Source: JBMYZL01 sp965661765 (GTDB taxonomy: Bacteria > Bacteroidota > Bacteroidia > Flavobacteriales_D > Sanyastnellaceae). From it: 64,000 nt of DNA. Shown piece by piece: positions 17,085-24,928 of the stretch. Under the pieces are notes generated by a model. The model made no database searches. It was not told the origin of the DNA and was given only the letters and a program-made list of their open reading frames with translations. The stretch covers positions 12,539 through 76,538 of the forward strand of contig CBFIFE010000006.1 of assembly GCA_965661765.1 (NCBI GenBank). The letters are read 5' to 3'. The translations under genes were made by a program, and so were the position numbers. Positions within the stretch are counted from its first letter, which is position 1; each line of letters begins with the position of its first letter.

Positions 17085-17879
17085 ATGCGCGACCTTTTCA
17101 GACTGCTCGGGCGGTACCATGTGCTGTTGCTCTTCTTTGTTGCCCAGGGGTTTGCGCTGAGTTGGTACGCGTCCAGTCATGGCCACCCACGCGGGAAATG
17201 GGTCCGAAGCCACCTCGCCATCACAGGCGCTTGGGATGCCCAGTGGTCGAGCATCGCTTCCCTCGCCTCCCTCGCCGAGGAGAATGAAAAGTTGGCCAGG
17301 GATTTGGCCGAGGCCCGAGGCCAAACCCATTCCACCCCATCCTTCCGCCACCACCCCGCGAAAGTCATTCGTTCCACCAGCCACGCCACCCACAACGTGT
17401 TGGTGCTTGAGAAAAGCGATTCCCTCCAACGATGGACGCCAGACCAGGGCATTCTTTCCCAGGGATTCGCGGCAGGCAGAATCTTGGAGGTCGAGGGCGC
17501 GTATGCCTTGGCGGTCCCTTTGATCACCGCCGGGATGGAGTGGAGTGGCCGGGTGCGGCGAGACGGCCCTGTCGGTCGGGTGCGCTGGAAGATCGGCGAT
17601 CCGGAACGCGGCCAAATGATCGATGTCCCCCGCAGCACCAATGTGTTCCCCGGTGATACCCTTTTCACCACCGGGTTTCAAGGCGTCTTTCCCCCCGACG
17701 TGCCCATTGGCCGGGTGGTGGACCGCAAGGGACCGGAAAGCGAGGAGTTCTCGACGCTCGAGTTTGAATACCTGGTGGATTTTCGGTCGCTGCGCTATGT
17801 CGAATGGGTCGAGCGCCCCGACGCGACACTCATCGACTCTTTGCTGAACACCTTCAACAACCTGTCATGGACCGACTGA
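17085..17879 (+). CDS. mreC: Rod-shape-determining protein MreC
   Basis: 264 residues. One N-terminal membrane helix at about 10-28, a coiled coil at about 58-80 (SLAEENEKLARDLAEA), then the two beta domains of MreC (GFAAGRILEVEGAYALAVPL and GRVVDRKG segments). It bridges cytoplasmic MreB/MreD and the periplasmic wall enzymes. It starts 7 bp after mreB and overlaps mreD by 13 bp. Confidence 0.93.
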   Translation: MRDLFRLLGRYHVLLLFFVAQGFALSWYASSHGHPRGKWVRSHLAITGAWDAQWSSIASLASLAEENEKLARDLAEARGQTHSTPSFRHHPAKVIRSTSHATHNVLVLEKSDSLQRWTPDQGILSQGFAAGRILEVEGAYALAVPLITAGMEWSGRVRRDGPVGRVRWKIGDPERGQMIDVPRSTNVFPGDTLFTTGFQGVFPPDVPIGRVVDRKGPESEEFSTLEFEYLVDFRSLRYVEWVERPDATLIDSLLNTFNNLSWTD

Positions 17880-18385
17880 TTGTCCCGCTCGCACGCTGGG
17901 CAGCAGCCCTTTCCGTCCAAGGCCTCATCTTGCGGGATGCGGTTTGGTTCCACGGCTGGTTCTGCCCCGCCTTTCACCTCATGGGCCTGTTGCTCTTGCC
18001 GCTGACGCTGTCACCAGTGGCCATCCTGCTCATCAGCGGCATCACTGGGGCGCTCTTGGACTTGTTGACGGCTGGGGGCGGCTTGTGGACCTCGTCTGCG
18101 CTCCTGTTCGGCGCCCTGTTGCCTGTTGTCAATCGGCTCCTGGCGCCGAGGGAAGGCTACGAAGGCGACAGCCGTCCGACCATGACCGAGCAAGGCCCGA
18201 GTTGGTTCATCGCCCGGACATTGATTTTGATCACGCTGCATGATCTTTGGCGATTCGGCCTGGAAGCCGGACGGTGGGGCCTGCGCTGGCAAACCATGCC
18301 GATGGCCATCACTTCTGCATTGGCCACCTCCCTTCTGATCCTGCTGATCCACCGGCTTTTCAATGCAAAACCGCGCACCCGCTGA
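17867..18385 (+). CDS. mreD: Rod-shape-determining protein MreD
   Basis: 172 residues, about five membrane helices with short loops. Sequence similarity to MreD is weak, as usual in Bacteroidota, but the position between mreC and mrdA and the membrane profile are decisive. The ATG at 17867 overlaps the mreC end; its TGA overlaps the ATG of mrdA (TGATG), showing translational coupling. Confidence 0.85.
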   Translation: MDRLIVPLARWAAALSVQGLILRDAVWFHGWFCPAFHLMGLLLLPLTLSPVAILLISGITGALLDLLTAGGGLWTSSALLFGALLPVVNRLLAPREGYEGDSRPTMTEQGPSWFIARTLILITLHDLWRFGLEAGRWGLRWQTMPMAITSALATSLLILLIHRLFNAKPRTR

Positions 18386-20205
18386 TGAACTTTCGCAACA
18401 GGCAGTGGATTTTCGGGGGCATCATCGTCTTCATGGTGGTGGTGTTTGTCAGCCGTTTGGGCCAAATCCAGCTCGCCGATCCCACCTGGTCCGAATACGC
18501 CGGTCGCCTCACCGAAGAACGCGAATCCACAGACGCAGCCCGGGGCTTGATGCTCGACCGCAATGGCGAACTGCTCGTGGCCAACATCGCGAGCTATGAC
18601 CTGCTCATCACCCCGCGCACGGCAGTCCAAGGCGGCCTCGACACGGCTGCACTCAGTGCGCTGCTGAACCTCCCTCGCCCAGAACTGGACAAGCGCCTGG
18701 ACAAAGCCCGCGCCTACTCGCGGTATCGGGCTTCCGTGCTCGTCCGCTCCCTCAGTGGGGATGAATACGCCCGCATCGCCGGCGACATTTGGCGATACCC
18801 CGGTCTTCGGGCCAGGCGCCGTTCCGTTCGATCGAACCTGACAGGGACCGCTGGCCACCTCATCGGGGAGTACCGCGAAGCGGACGCCGAAGACCTCAAG
18901 GCGGACGACTGGTATCGGCTCGGGGACTTCAAAGGCAAGTCTGGCCTGGAGGCCGTCTTCGAAGCGGACCTGCGGGGACGAAAGGGCGTCAAGCACCACA
19001 TCGTCGATGTGCGCAACGACGTGCGGCGTTCCGTTCAATCCGGACAACTCGACACGGCCGCCGTGCCCGGGTCCGACATCACCCTGACGATCGACGCCGC
19101 GCTTCAACAATACGCCGAGCAATTGATGGGCGGCAAACGGGGCAGCGTCGTGGCCATCGAGCCCGAAACTGGCGAAGTGCTGGCCATGGTGAGTGCACCG
19201 ACATTCGACCCGGACCTGCTCACCGGGACGGGACGCGGGGCGGTCTACGACAGTTTGGCCCACCACCCCGGCAAACCGCTGTTCAACAGGGCCTTGCGCG
19301 CCACTTACCGCCCCGGAAGCATTTTCAAAATGGTGCAAGGGCTCATCGCGCTCGACGAGGGCATCATCGCCCGCTCGACCCGCATTCCTTGCAATCGCAA
19401 CATCATCAACTGCCACGGCGCGCACAGCTTCGACAACCTCTCAGAGGCCATCATGCACAGCTGCAATCCTTACTTCCACGAAGTGATGAAGCGCTTTGTC
19501 GAACGCCAGGAGGTCAGCAGCCGATTCGAAGACGCCGCCATCGGGCTCGGGCGCTGGACCGAGCGCATCAAGGGGTTCGGCTTCGGCACCGACCTCGGGG
19601 GTCACCTGCCGGGAACGCGGGCAGGACTCGTGCCCGACACGACGTATTATGACGGTGTTTATGGCCGCCGGAGTTGGGCCTATTCCACCATCTATTCCAT
19701 CTCCATCGGTGAAGGGGAATTGCTCGTCACCCCCCTCCAAATCGCGAACGTCGCCGCCATCATCGCCAACCGCGGCTGGTACCGGACCCCACATGCCGTG
19801 CGCGATGTCGGTGGCCGCGGCAAGCCGGAGGGACTCGATGACATCGTCGAAACGGGCATCGACCCTGCCCTCTTCCAACCGGTCATCGAGGCCATGCAAA
19901 CCGTGGTCGAACAACCCGGTGGCACTGCCCGCCGCGCCCGCGTCCCCGGTCTGGAAATTTGCGGAAAAACGGGCACGGTTCAAGACGACCCTCGGCTGGA
20001 GCACTCCGTTTTCATGGCATTCGCCCCGAAAGACAACCCCCAAATCGCCATCTCCGTCTACGTCGAAAACGCCGGTGCTGGCGGTCGTTGGGCTGCCCCG
20101 ATCGCCTCCTTGCTCATCGAACGCTACCTGAACGATACGCTGCACAACCCAGAACGGGAGGCACGCATTCTCGCCGCCAGCCATCCCTTCCCCACCGACC
20201 CCTGA
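18385..20205 (+). CDS. mrdA: Penicillin-binding protein 2 (peptidoglycan transpeptidase)
   Basis: 606 residues. Membrane anchor at 8-24, a PBP dimerisation domain to about residue 225, and a transpeptidase domain. The active-site motifs are S312-x-x-K315 (PGSIFKM), S359-C-N361 and KTGT at 528-531. ARGLMLDRNGELL is the usual PBP2 start of the periplasmic region. It crosslinks lateral-wall peptidoglycan, working with RodA, encoded next. Penicillin should acylate Ser312. The gene overlaps mreD by one base. Confidence 0.96.
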   Translation: MNFRNRQWIFGGIIVFMVVVFVSRLGQIQLADPTWSEYAGRLTEERESTDAARGLMLDRNGELLVANIASYDLLITPRTAVQGGLDTAALSALLNLPRPELDKRLDKARAYSRYRASVLVRSLSGDEYARIAGDIWRYPGLRARRRSVRSNLTGTAGHLIGEYREADAEDLKADDWYRLGDFKGKSGLEAVFEADLRGRKGVKHHIVDVRNDVRRSVQSGQLDTAAVPGSDITLTIDAALQQYAEQLMGGKRGSVVAIEPETGEVLAMVSAPTFDPDLLTGTGRGAVYDSLAHHPGKPLFNRALRATYRPGSIFKMVQGLIALDEGIIARSTRIPCNRNIINCHGAHSFDNLSEAIMHSCNPYFHEVMKRFVERQEVSSRFEDAAIGLGRWTERIKGFGFGTDLGGHLPGTRAGLVPDTTYYDGVYGRRSWAYSTIYSISIGEGELLVTPLQIANVAAIIANRGWYRTPHAVRDVGGRGKPEGLDDIVETGIDPALFQPVIEAMQTVVEQPGGTARRARVPGLEICGKTGTVQDDPRLEHSVFMAFAPKDNPQIAISVYVENAGAGGRWAAPIASLLIERYLNDTLHNPEREARILAASHPFPTDP

Positions 20206-20228
20206 CCCCACCCAAGACCTCCGCCAAC

Positions 20229-21554
20229 ATGCAGAGAAGCACACCACTCATCCAACGGTTGGACTGGCTGACCGCCGGTCTCGTTGCTGCGTTGATGCTC
20301 TTGGGCGCGGCCAACATCTTCAGCGCCACAGGCGGTGCTGACGTGCTCACGGAGGGGTGGGATTGGTCATCCAAGGCTGCAAAGCAAATCATCTGGATCG
20401 GCGCTTGCATCGTTCTGGCGCTGGTCATCGTCAACATCGAAGGCGAATTTTTCATCCGAACGTCTGTCCTCAATTATGTCCTGCATCTCGTGCTCTTGGC
20501 TGCGGTGCTCGTGGTGGGCAAGAAAATTGGGGGGGCGCGCTCGTGGTTTGGCATCGGCAGTTTCAGTCTCCAGCCTTCTGAATGGGCCAAACCCGCCACT
20601 GCCCTCATGCTCGCCTGGTACCTCAGTCGCGGTGACGGCCGCTTGCGCGACCTGCGGACCCGCCTCTCGTCTCTCCTCATCGCGGGCCTCCCGGCCGGGC
20701 TCATCCTTCTCCAACCCGACGCCGGAACCGTCCTCGTCTTCCTCGGCTTCGTCTTCGCGCTCTACCGCGAAGGCCTTTCTGGCAACGTGCTCATCATCGG
20801 CTTCAGTGCCTTGGTCCTCGCTGTCGGTACCATTCTTTCCGGTGCCACAACCATCGATTATCCGTTCTTCGGGCCGGCCTCAGCCATCTTCCTTTTCTTG
20901 GCGCTGCTTGTTCTTGCCGGCAGTTTGGCCATCGTTTTGGCCGCATCGGCCGCTGTCCCCCGCTCCCGCAAGCCCATCCGCCGCATCGGCGCCGCGAGCC
21001 TTGTGGCAGCGACGTTGTTCTCCGCAGGGCTTCACGGCGGCCTCGAGGAGGTCCTCCAACCCCACCAAAAGGACCGCATCCACGTCCTCTTCGGCATCGA
21101 CGTGGGCAACCCCGATGCCGACTACAACATCCGCCACGCCAAGGCTGCCATCGGTTCAGGTGGACTCCATGGCAAGGGCTTCCTCGCCGGGCCCATGACC
21201 GCCTACGGCTTCGTCCCCGAGCAAGAAACCGACTTCATCTTCTGCACCATCGGCGAGGAGTGGGGCTTTCTCGGTTCCACCGCCGTTGTCCTTCTTTTCG
21301 CCGCTTTGATGCTCCGATTGCTGTTCATCGCCGAACGCCAACGCTCGAGTTTCACCCGCATTTACGCCTACGGGGCCGTCAGCATCCTCTTCATGCACTT
21401 CCTGATCAACATCGGCATGGTCCTTGGCCTGGCCCCTGTCATCGGCATCCCCCTTCCTTTTTTCAGCTACGGCGGCTCTTCCCTCATCGGCTTCACTTTG
21501 TTGATTTTCATCCTCCTGCGTTTGGATGCAGAAAGGTTTTCCGTTCTTCGATAA
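20229..21554 (+). CDS. rodA: Peptidoglycan glycosyltransferase RodA (SEDS family)
   Basis: 441 residues, about ten membrane helices. SEDS hallmarks are present: GARSWFGIGSFSLQPSEWAK near 100-118, KGFLAGPMTAYGFVPEQETDF, and the C-terminal IGIPLPFFSYGGSS. It polymerises lipid II for the elongasome together with PBP2. The ATG at 20229 lies 23 bp after mrdA. It is the last gene of the mre operon; the Cys-rich leader of the next operon starts 20 bp after its stop, with no intrinsic terminator between. Confidence 0.96.
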   Translation: MQRSTPLIQRLDWLTAGLVAALMLLGAANIFSATGGADVLTEGWDWSSKAAKQIIWIGACIVLALVIVNIEGEFFIRTSVLNYVLHLVLLAAVLVVGKKIGGARSWFGIGSFSLQPSEWAKPATALMLAWYLSRGDGRLRDLRTRLSSLLIAGLPAGLILLQPDAGTVLVFLGFVFALYREGLSGNVLIIGFSALVLAVGTILSGATTIDYPFFGPASAIFLFLALLVLAGSLAIVLAASAAVPRSRKPIRRIGAASLVAATLFSAGLHGGLEEVLQPHQKDRIHVLFGIDVGNPDADYNIRHAKAAIGSGGLHGKGFLAGPMTAYGFVPEQETDFIFCTIGEEWGFLGSTAVVLLFAALMLRLLFIAERQRSSFTRIYAYGAVSILFMHFLINIGMVLGLAPVIGIPLPFFSYGGSSLIGFTLLIFILLRLDAERFSVLR

Positions 21555-21561
21555 TTTGCCT

Positions 21562-21569
21562 TATCTTAG
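21562..21569 (+). promoter_or_regulatory. Possible promoter -7 element of the cysteine operon
   Basis: TATCTTAG, one change from TAnnTTTG, ends 5 bp before the leader-peptide ATG. If used, the leader mRNA would start almost at the ATG. There is no clear -33 element, so read-through from rodA is an alternative source of the transcript. Confidence 0.25.
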
Positions 21570-21574
21570 TTCTC

Positions 21575-21664
21575 ATGCGTCTAAACCAACATTTCTGTAT
21601 GTGCACTTGCTGTTGCTGTCCTCCGACGAGGGTTGCAAATGGTCACATGCGATGTTGTTGTTGA
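21575..21664 (+). CDS. Cysteine-rich leader peptide (29 aa) of the cysteine operon
   Basis: An ATG frame of 29 codons ending in TGA at 21662-21664. Nine codons are Cys: positions 8, 10, 12-15 (a run of four) and 27-29 (a run of three just before the stop). This is far beyond chance and gives no sign of a folded protein. It sits between rodA and a cysteine biosynthesis operon and is followed 50 bp later by an intrinsic terminator. I read it as an attenuation leader whose translation rate reports charged tRNA-Cys. Cys-rich upstream frames are known before cysteine genes in Actinobacteria; I know of no described counterpart in Bacteroidota. Confidence 0.8.
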   Translation: MRLNQHFCMCTCCCCPPTRVANGHMRCCC

Positions 21665-21750
21665 CGCGACACGGTTTTTGAACCGCGCTGAACATCGAAA
21701 GACGATCTGAGCAAGCCCTCGAGTTGGACCACCACCTCGGGGGCTTTTTC
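21608..21750 (+). promoter_or_regulatory. Predicted cysteine-responsive transcription attenuator
   Basis: Four segments can pair in two exclusive ways. Protector: TTGC/GCAA (21613-21616 with 21635-21638) plus CCTC/GAGG (21620-21623 with 21628-21631), whose 5' arm overlaps Cys codons 13-15. Antiterminator: CGAGGGTTGC (21627-21636) with GCAAGCCCTCG (21711-21721), ten pairs with one bulged G. Terminator: 21713-21723 with 21736-21746. A ribosome stalled at Cys codons 12-15 would melt the protector, free 21627-21636, form the antiterminator and permit read-through. With ample Cys-tRNA the protector reforms and the terminator folds. A further hairpin, GCG-CGGTT/AACCG-CGC (21666-21688), follows the stop codon. 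Deduced from the sequence, untested. Confidence 0.72.
21713..21750 (+). terminator. Attenuator terminator upstream of cysM
   Basis: AAGCCCTCGAG (21713-21723) pairs with CTCGGGGGCTT (21736-21746), 11 bp with one G-U pair, 12-nt loop, followed by TTT and C. It is a good intrinsic terminator located inside the 5' region of the cysteine operon rather than at a gene end. Confidence 0.85.
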
Positions 21751-21763
21751 GTTCAGCAGATCC

Positions 21764-21790
21764 GAGGAGGGAGGAGGGAGGAGGGAGGAG
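21764..21790 (+). repeat. AGGAGGG short tandem repeat
   Basis: Three to four copies of a 7-bp AGGAGGG unit, all purine on the plus strand, just after the attenuator terminator. The G runs could support a weak two-layer quadruplex in the mRNA. Nothing else is recognised here. Confidence 0.6.
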
Positions 21791-21820
21791 CTCGAATCGA
21801 CACTTTTCCACGGCGCCCCC

Positions 21821-21992
21821 TGATCACCCTAGTTCCCTAGTCTCCCTAGTCACCCTCGTCTCCCTAGTCACCCTAGTCACCCTAGTTCCCTAGTCTCCCT
21901 AGTCACCCTAGTCTCCCTAGTCTCCCTAGTCTCCCTAGTCTCCGTCCCTAGTCTCCCTAGTCACCCTAGTCACCCTGGTCACCCTAGTCAAT
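21821..21992. repeat. 9-bp tandem array 2 (CCCTAGTCA/CCCTAGTCT)
   Basis: About 19 degenerate copies, nearly all CCCTAGTCA, CCCTAGTCT or CCCTAGTTC, one unit interrupted by GTCCGTCC. It lies in the leader region between the attenuator and the cysM ATG at 22002 and will be part of the cys operon mRNA. Confidence 0.9.
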
Positions 21993-22001
21993 CTCGTTCA
22001 A

Positions 22002-22934
22002 ATGATTTCTCCATTCTTCCTTCAACACAAAGTGGGACTCACCCCACTTCGCCGAATGACTTTTCTCGAACCCACCCAAGGGGTCGAAATTCATGCCAAA
22101 CTCGAATGGCATCAACTTGGAGGCAGCGTCAAAGCCCGCCCGGCATTCCGAATCCTCAAAGAAGCCATTGCCTCCGGACGATGGCGGAGCGGCATGCGCA
22201 TGTTGGATGCCACATCAGGCAATACAGGCATTGCGTATGCTGCGTTTTGCCAAGCCGCGGGGGTGCCGTTGACCCTCTGCTTGCCTGCAAATGCTTCCGA
22301 AGAACGAAAGGCGGTTTTGGCCAAACTCGGCGCACACGTCATCCTCACAAACCCCCTCGAGGGAACTGACGGCGCACAAGAAGAAGCCCGTCGCCTTGCC
22401 CAAGACAATCCCAGGAAGTATCTGTACCTCGATCAATACAGCAATCCAGAGAATTGGCGCGCCCACTACGAGACCACCGCCGAGGAGATCATCCAACAAA
22501 CGGCAGGCCGGGTCACCCACTTTGTGGCCGGCCTCGGCACGACCGGCACATTCACCGGCACTGGGCGAAGGTTGGCGGATCACCGGCCTTTTGGGCGGAG
22601 GTTGAAACATGTCGAGCGCATCGCACTGCAACCCGAAACGGCACTCCATGGGCTTGAGGGCTGGAAGCACCTCGAGACGGCGCATGTGCCCCCGATTTGC
22701 GACCTCAAGGTCGCTGACGCCATCGAAACAGTCAGTACAGAAGCAAGCTATGCCATGATCCGGCGAGTCCATGCGGAGACTGGGTTGCGAATTTCGCCAA
22801 GCGCCGCCGCGAACCTCGCCGGAACCCTGGCCGCTGCGGAAACCAGAGGGCCAGGCGTGTATGTGACGGTTTGCGCGGACGACGCCACGAAATACGGCGA
22901 GGTCTACAAACGACTCAACCTCCCACAGTCATGA
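22002..22934 (+). CDS. cysM: Cysteine synthase, CysM-like (PLP-dependent)
   Basis: 310 residues, fold-type II PLP enzyme. The PLP lysine is Lys44 in GGSVKARPA; the substrate loop is TSGNTG at 71-76; the phosphate loop is GLGTTGTFTGTG around 178-187. In mycobacteria the equivalent CysM takes sulfur from the thiocarboxylate of CysO and adds it to O-phosphoserine. The neighbouring JAMM, CysO and MoeZ genes make that the likely route here. The Arg that reads phosphoserine in mycobacterial CysM is not obvious at the matching place, so the acceptor could be O-acetylserine. The stop overlaps the next start (ATGA). Confidence 0.88.
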   Translation: MISPFFLQHKVGLTPLRRMTFLEPTQGVEIHAKLEWHQLGGSVKARPAFRILKEAIASGRWRSGMRMLDATSGNTGIAYAAFCQAAGVPLTLCLPANASEERKAVLAKLGAHVILTNPLEGTDGAQEEARRLAQDNPRKYLYLDQYSNPENWRAHYETTAEEIIQQTAGRVTHFVAGLGTTGTFTGTGRRLADHRPFGRRLKHVERIALQPETALHGLEGWKHLETAHVPPICDLKVADAIETVSTEASYAMIRRVHAETGLRISPSAAANLAGTLAAAETRGPGVYVTVCADDATKYGEVYKRLNLPQS

Positions 22935-23383
22935 GCATGAAGCCCCTTCTCTTTCAGGCCGGTGCCCTGACCGCCGTCGTCGAAGATGCCGAGCGATCGT
23001 TTCCTTTCGAATGTTGCGGGTTCTTGTTTGGCCTGATCACACCCGCCCACCGACACATCGAGGAGATCCTCGTCGTCCACAACCAGGTCGAAGCCAATGC
23101 CGCCCGGCGGTTTGCGATTGCTCCTGCGGATTACATGCGCGCCGAACGGCACGCCCTGGCCACTGGCCTGACCCTGCTGGGCATCTATCACAGCCACCCC
23201 TCCCACCCCGCTGTGCCCAGCATCCACGACCTGCGGGTCGCCTTGCCGATGTTCAGTTACGTGATTGCATCGGTGCATGCCGAAGGATTGGTGGGGTTGC
23301 GGTCCTGGCAACTCAATGTTGATTCCATTTTTTCTGAAGAACCCATTCTCAATTTCATTCCAACACCATGGCTACATTATTGA
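22931..23383 (+). CDS. JAMM/MPN metalloprotease, Mec+-like
   Basis: 150 residues. Complete JAMM zinc site: E27 in FPFECCGFLFG, then H87-x-H89-x10-D100 in GIYHSHPSHPAVPSIHD, with Ser97 as the family serine. Single-domain prokaryotic JAMM proteins of this type (Mec+ in Mycobacterium) cut the amide bond of CysO-cysteine to release free cysteine and recycle the carrier. Here it may also have to trim the carrier's extra C-terminal residues. It is the second gene of the operon, coupled to cysM by ATGA overlap; the next gene starts within its end. Confidence 0.88.
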   Translation: MSMKPLLFQAGALTAVVEDAERSFPFECCGFLFGLITPAHRHIEEILVVHNQVEANAARRFAIAPADYMRAERHALATGLTLLGIYHSHPSHPAVPSIHDLRVALPMFSYVIASVHAEGLVGLRSWQLNVDSIFSEEPILNFIPTPWLHY

Positions 23384-23652
23384 TCCCCACACCGTTGCGG
23401 AAATTCACTGGCGACGCTGGTGCCTTTGAATCCCAAGCAACCGATGTTGCAGCATTGCTCACGGATTTGGCCCAACAACACCCCAACATCCGGCAACACC
23501 TCTTCGATGATTCTGGCGAACTGCGCTCCTTCATCCGCGTTTTCGTTGGCGACGAAGACATCGATGCCCTCAGTGGAACAGCCACAGCGCTAGCCCCAGA
23601 CACCCAAGTCTCCATCATTCCCGCCATTGCCGGCGGCTCAACCCACCTCTGA
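23368..23652 (+). CDS. cysO: CysO-like sulfur-carrier protein (ThiS/MoaD fold)
   Basis: 94 residues, ubiquitin-like. Family features are IPTPLRKFTG at the N-terminus, SFIRVFVGDEDI in the middle and VSIIPAIAGG at the end, closely resembling mycobacterial CysO (IPAVAGG-type ending). Unlike that protein, the Gly-Gly (89-90) is not terminal: four residues, STHL, follow before TGA. Carriers with such tails (QbsE, HcyS) are matured by a JAMM protease, and one is encoded next door. One base change would restore a terminal Gly-Gly, so a recent substitution is an alternative. It overlaps the JAMM gene by 16 bp and ends 1 bp before moeZ. Confidence 0.85.
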   Translation: MATLLIPTPLRKFTGDAGAFESQATDVAALLTDLAQQHPNIRQHLFDDSGELRSFIRVFVGDEDIDALSGTATALAPDTQVSIIPAIAGGSTHL

Positions 23653-23653
23653 C

Positions 23654-24802
23654 ATGGACCTCTCCAACGCTGAACTGGCGCGATATGCCCGCCACCTCAT
23701 CCTGCCGGAATTCAACATCGAAGGCCAAAAGAAACTCAAAGCCTCATCCGTCTTGGTCATCGGATCTGGCGGCCTGGGCAGTCCACTTTTGCTGTATTTG
23801 GCTGCAGCGGGTGTGGGCCGGATCACCGTTGTAGACTTCGATCGGGTGGACGATTCGAACCTCCAACGCCAAGTGCTCTTCGGCATGGAGGACGTCGGTC
23901 GGCCCAAAGTCGAAGCGGCCGCAGCACGCCTGCGATCGCTCAACCCCTATATCGAAGTGGTGGCGCTCGACACCCAATTGACCTCGGAAAATGCGCGGGA
24001 ATTGGTGGCGTCGCATGACTTGGTCGCGGATGGCACCGACAATTTTGCCACGCGTTATTTGGTCAACGATGCCGCTGTGCTCGAAAACAAGCCGAATGTT
24101 TATGCGTCGATTTACCGATTTGAAGGCCAAATCAGTGTCTTCAACGCCCTCCTCCCCGACGGCACCCGAGGCCCCAATTACCGCGACCTATTTCCGACAC
24201 CCCCTCCCCCTGGCCTCGTGCCGTCTTGCGCGGAGGGGGGCGTGCTCGGCGTGCTCCCGGGCATTCTCGGGTCCCTCCAAGCCCTCGAGGTCATCAAGGT
24301 GCTCACGGGCATCGGCGAGCCCCTTTCTGGACGGCTGTTCCTCTTCGATGCCACAACTTTCACGACCCGAACAGTGAAAATCCGAAAATCACCCAACAAT
24401 CCGCTGACCGGCGAGCAGCCCACCCAAACCGAACTCATCAACTACCAAGAATTCTGCGGCATCGGATTGGCCGACGAGCGTGAAGCCGGCGAGCCCGAGA
24501 TTCAGGAAATCGACCCGCAACAGTTCTTGGATTGGCGTGAAACGGGACGAAAATTCAAGCTCATCGACGTCCGCGAACCCTTTGAAGCAGCCATTGACTC
24601 CTTGGGCGGCGAGCTGATTCCCGAGGGCAGTGTATTGGCTTCGCTCGACCGCATCCCGCGCGAAATGGACGTGGTCATCCATTGCCGAAGTGGCGTGCGG
24701 AGCGCAAGGGTCATTCGACTGCTCGAGGCCGAACACGGTTACAAAAATCTGCTCAATTTGCAGGGAGGAATCGTTGCAATGAACAACCTAGCCACCCATT
24801 AA
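23654..24802 (+). CDS. moeZ: MoeZ-like adenylyltransferase/sulfurtransferase (ThiF-MoeB + rhodanese)
   Basis: 382 residues, two domains. The E1-like half has GSGGLGSP at 37-44, DFDRVDDSNLQRQ at 61-73 and the catalytic Cys192 in VPSCAEGGVLG. It lacks the two CxxC zinc pairs of MoeB and has GPNYRDLFPTPPPPG instead, as in MoeZ. The rhodanese half (about 285-382) has active-site Cys344 in HCRSGVRS. It would adenylate the carrier's C-terminal Gly and convert it to a thiocarboxylate. It completes the carrier-based cysteine route and may also serve molybdopterin or other carriers. The ATG at 23654 follows the cysO stop directly. Confidence 0.93.
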   Translation: MDLSNAELARYARHLILPEFNIEGQKKLKASSVLVIGSGGLGSPLLLYLAAAGVGRITVVDFDRVDDSNLQRQVLFGMEDVGRPKVEAAAARLRSLNPYIEVVALDTQLTSENARELVASHDLVADGTDNFATRYLVNDAAVLENKPNVYASIYRFEGQISVFNALLPDGTRGPNYRDLFPTPPPPGLVPSCAEGGVLGVLPGILGSLQALEVIKVLTGIGEPLSGRLFLFDATTFTTRTVKIRKSPNNPLTGEQPTQTELINYQEFCGIGLADEREAGEPEIQEIDPQQFLDWRETGRKFKLIDVREPFEAAIDSLGGELIPEGSVLASLDRIPREMDVVIHCRSGVRSARVIRLLEAEHGYKNLLNLQGGIVAMNNLATH

Positions 24803-24836
24803 CCATGGAACGAGGGCGCAAGGACGAGCCCGTGCC

Positions 24837-24923
24837 ACCCTACTCCCCTAGTCTCCCTCGTTCCTTAGTCACCCTCGTCTCCCTACTCCCCTAGTCTCCC
24901 TAGTCACCCTAGTCCCCCTGGTT
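24837..24923. repeat. 9-bp tandem array 3
   Basis: About nine degenerate CCCTAGTCH units between the convergent moeZ and sucB genes, reading CCCTAGTC on the plus strand. It ends 6 bp before the sucB stop codon. Confidence 0.88.
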
Positions 24924-24928
24924 TTCTG

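Noticed and set aside
21260..21664. A longer frame ending in the Cys-rich segment and starting inside rodA
   Set aside because: The upstream part is an out-of-frame shadow of rodA; only the ATG at 21575 lies after the rodA stop and makes sense as a leader peptide.
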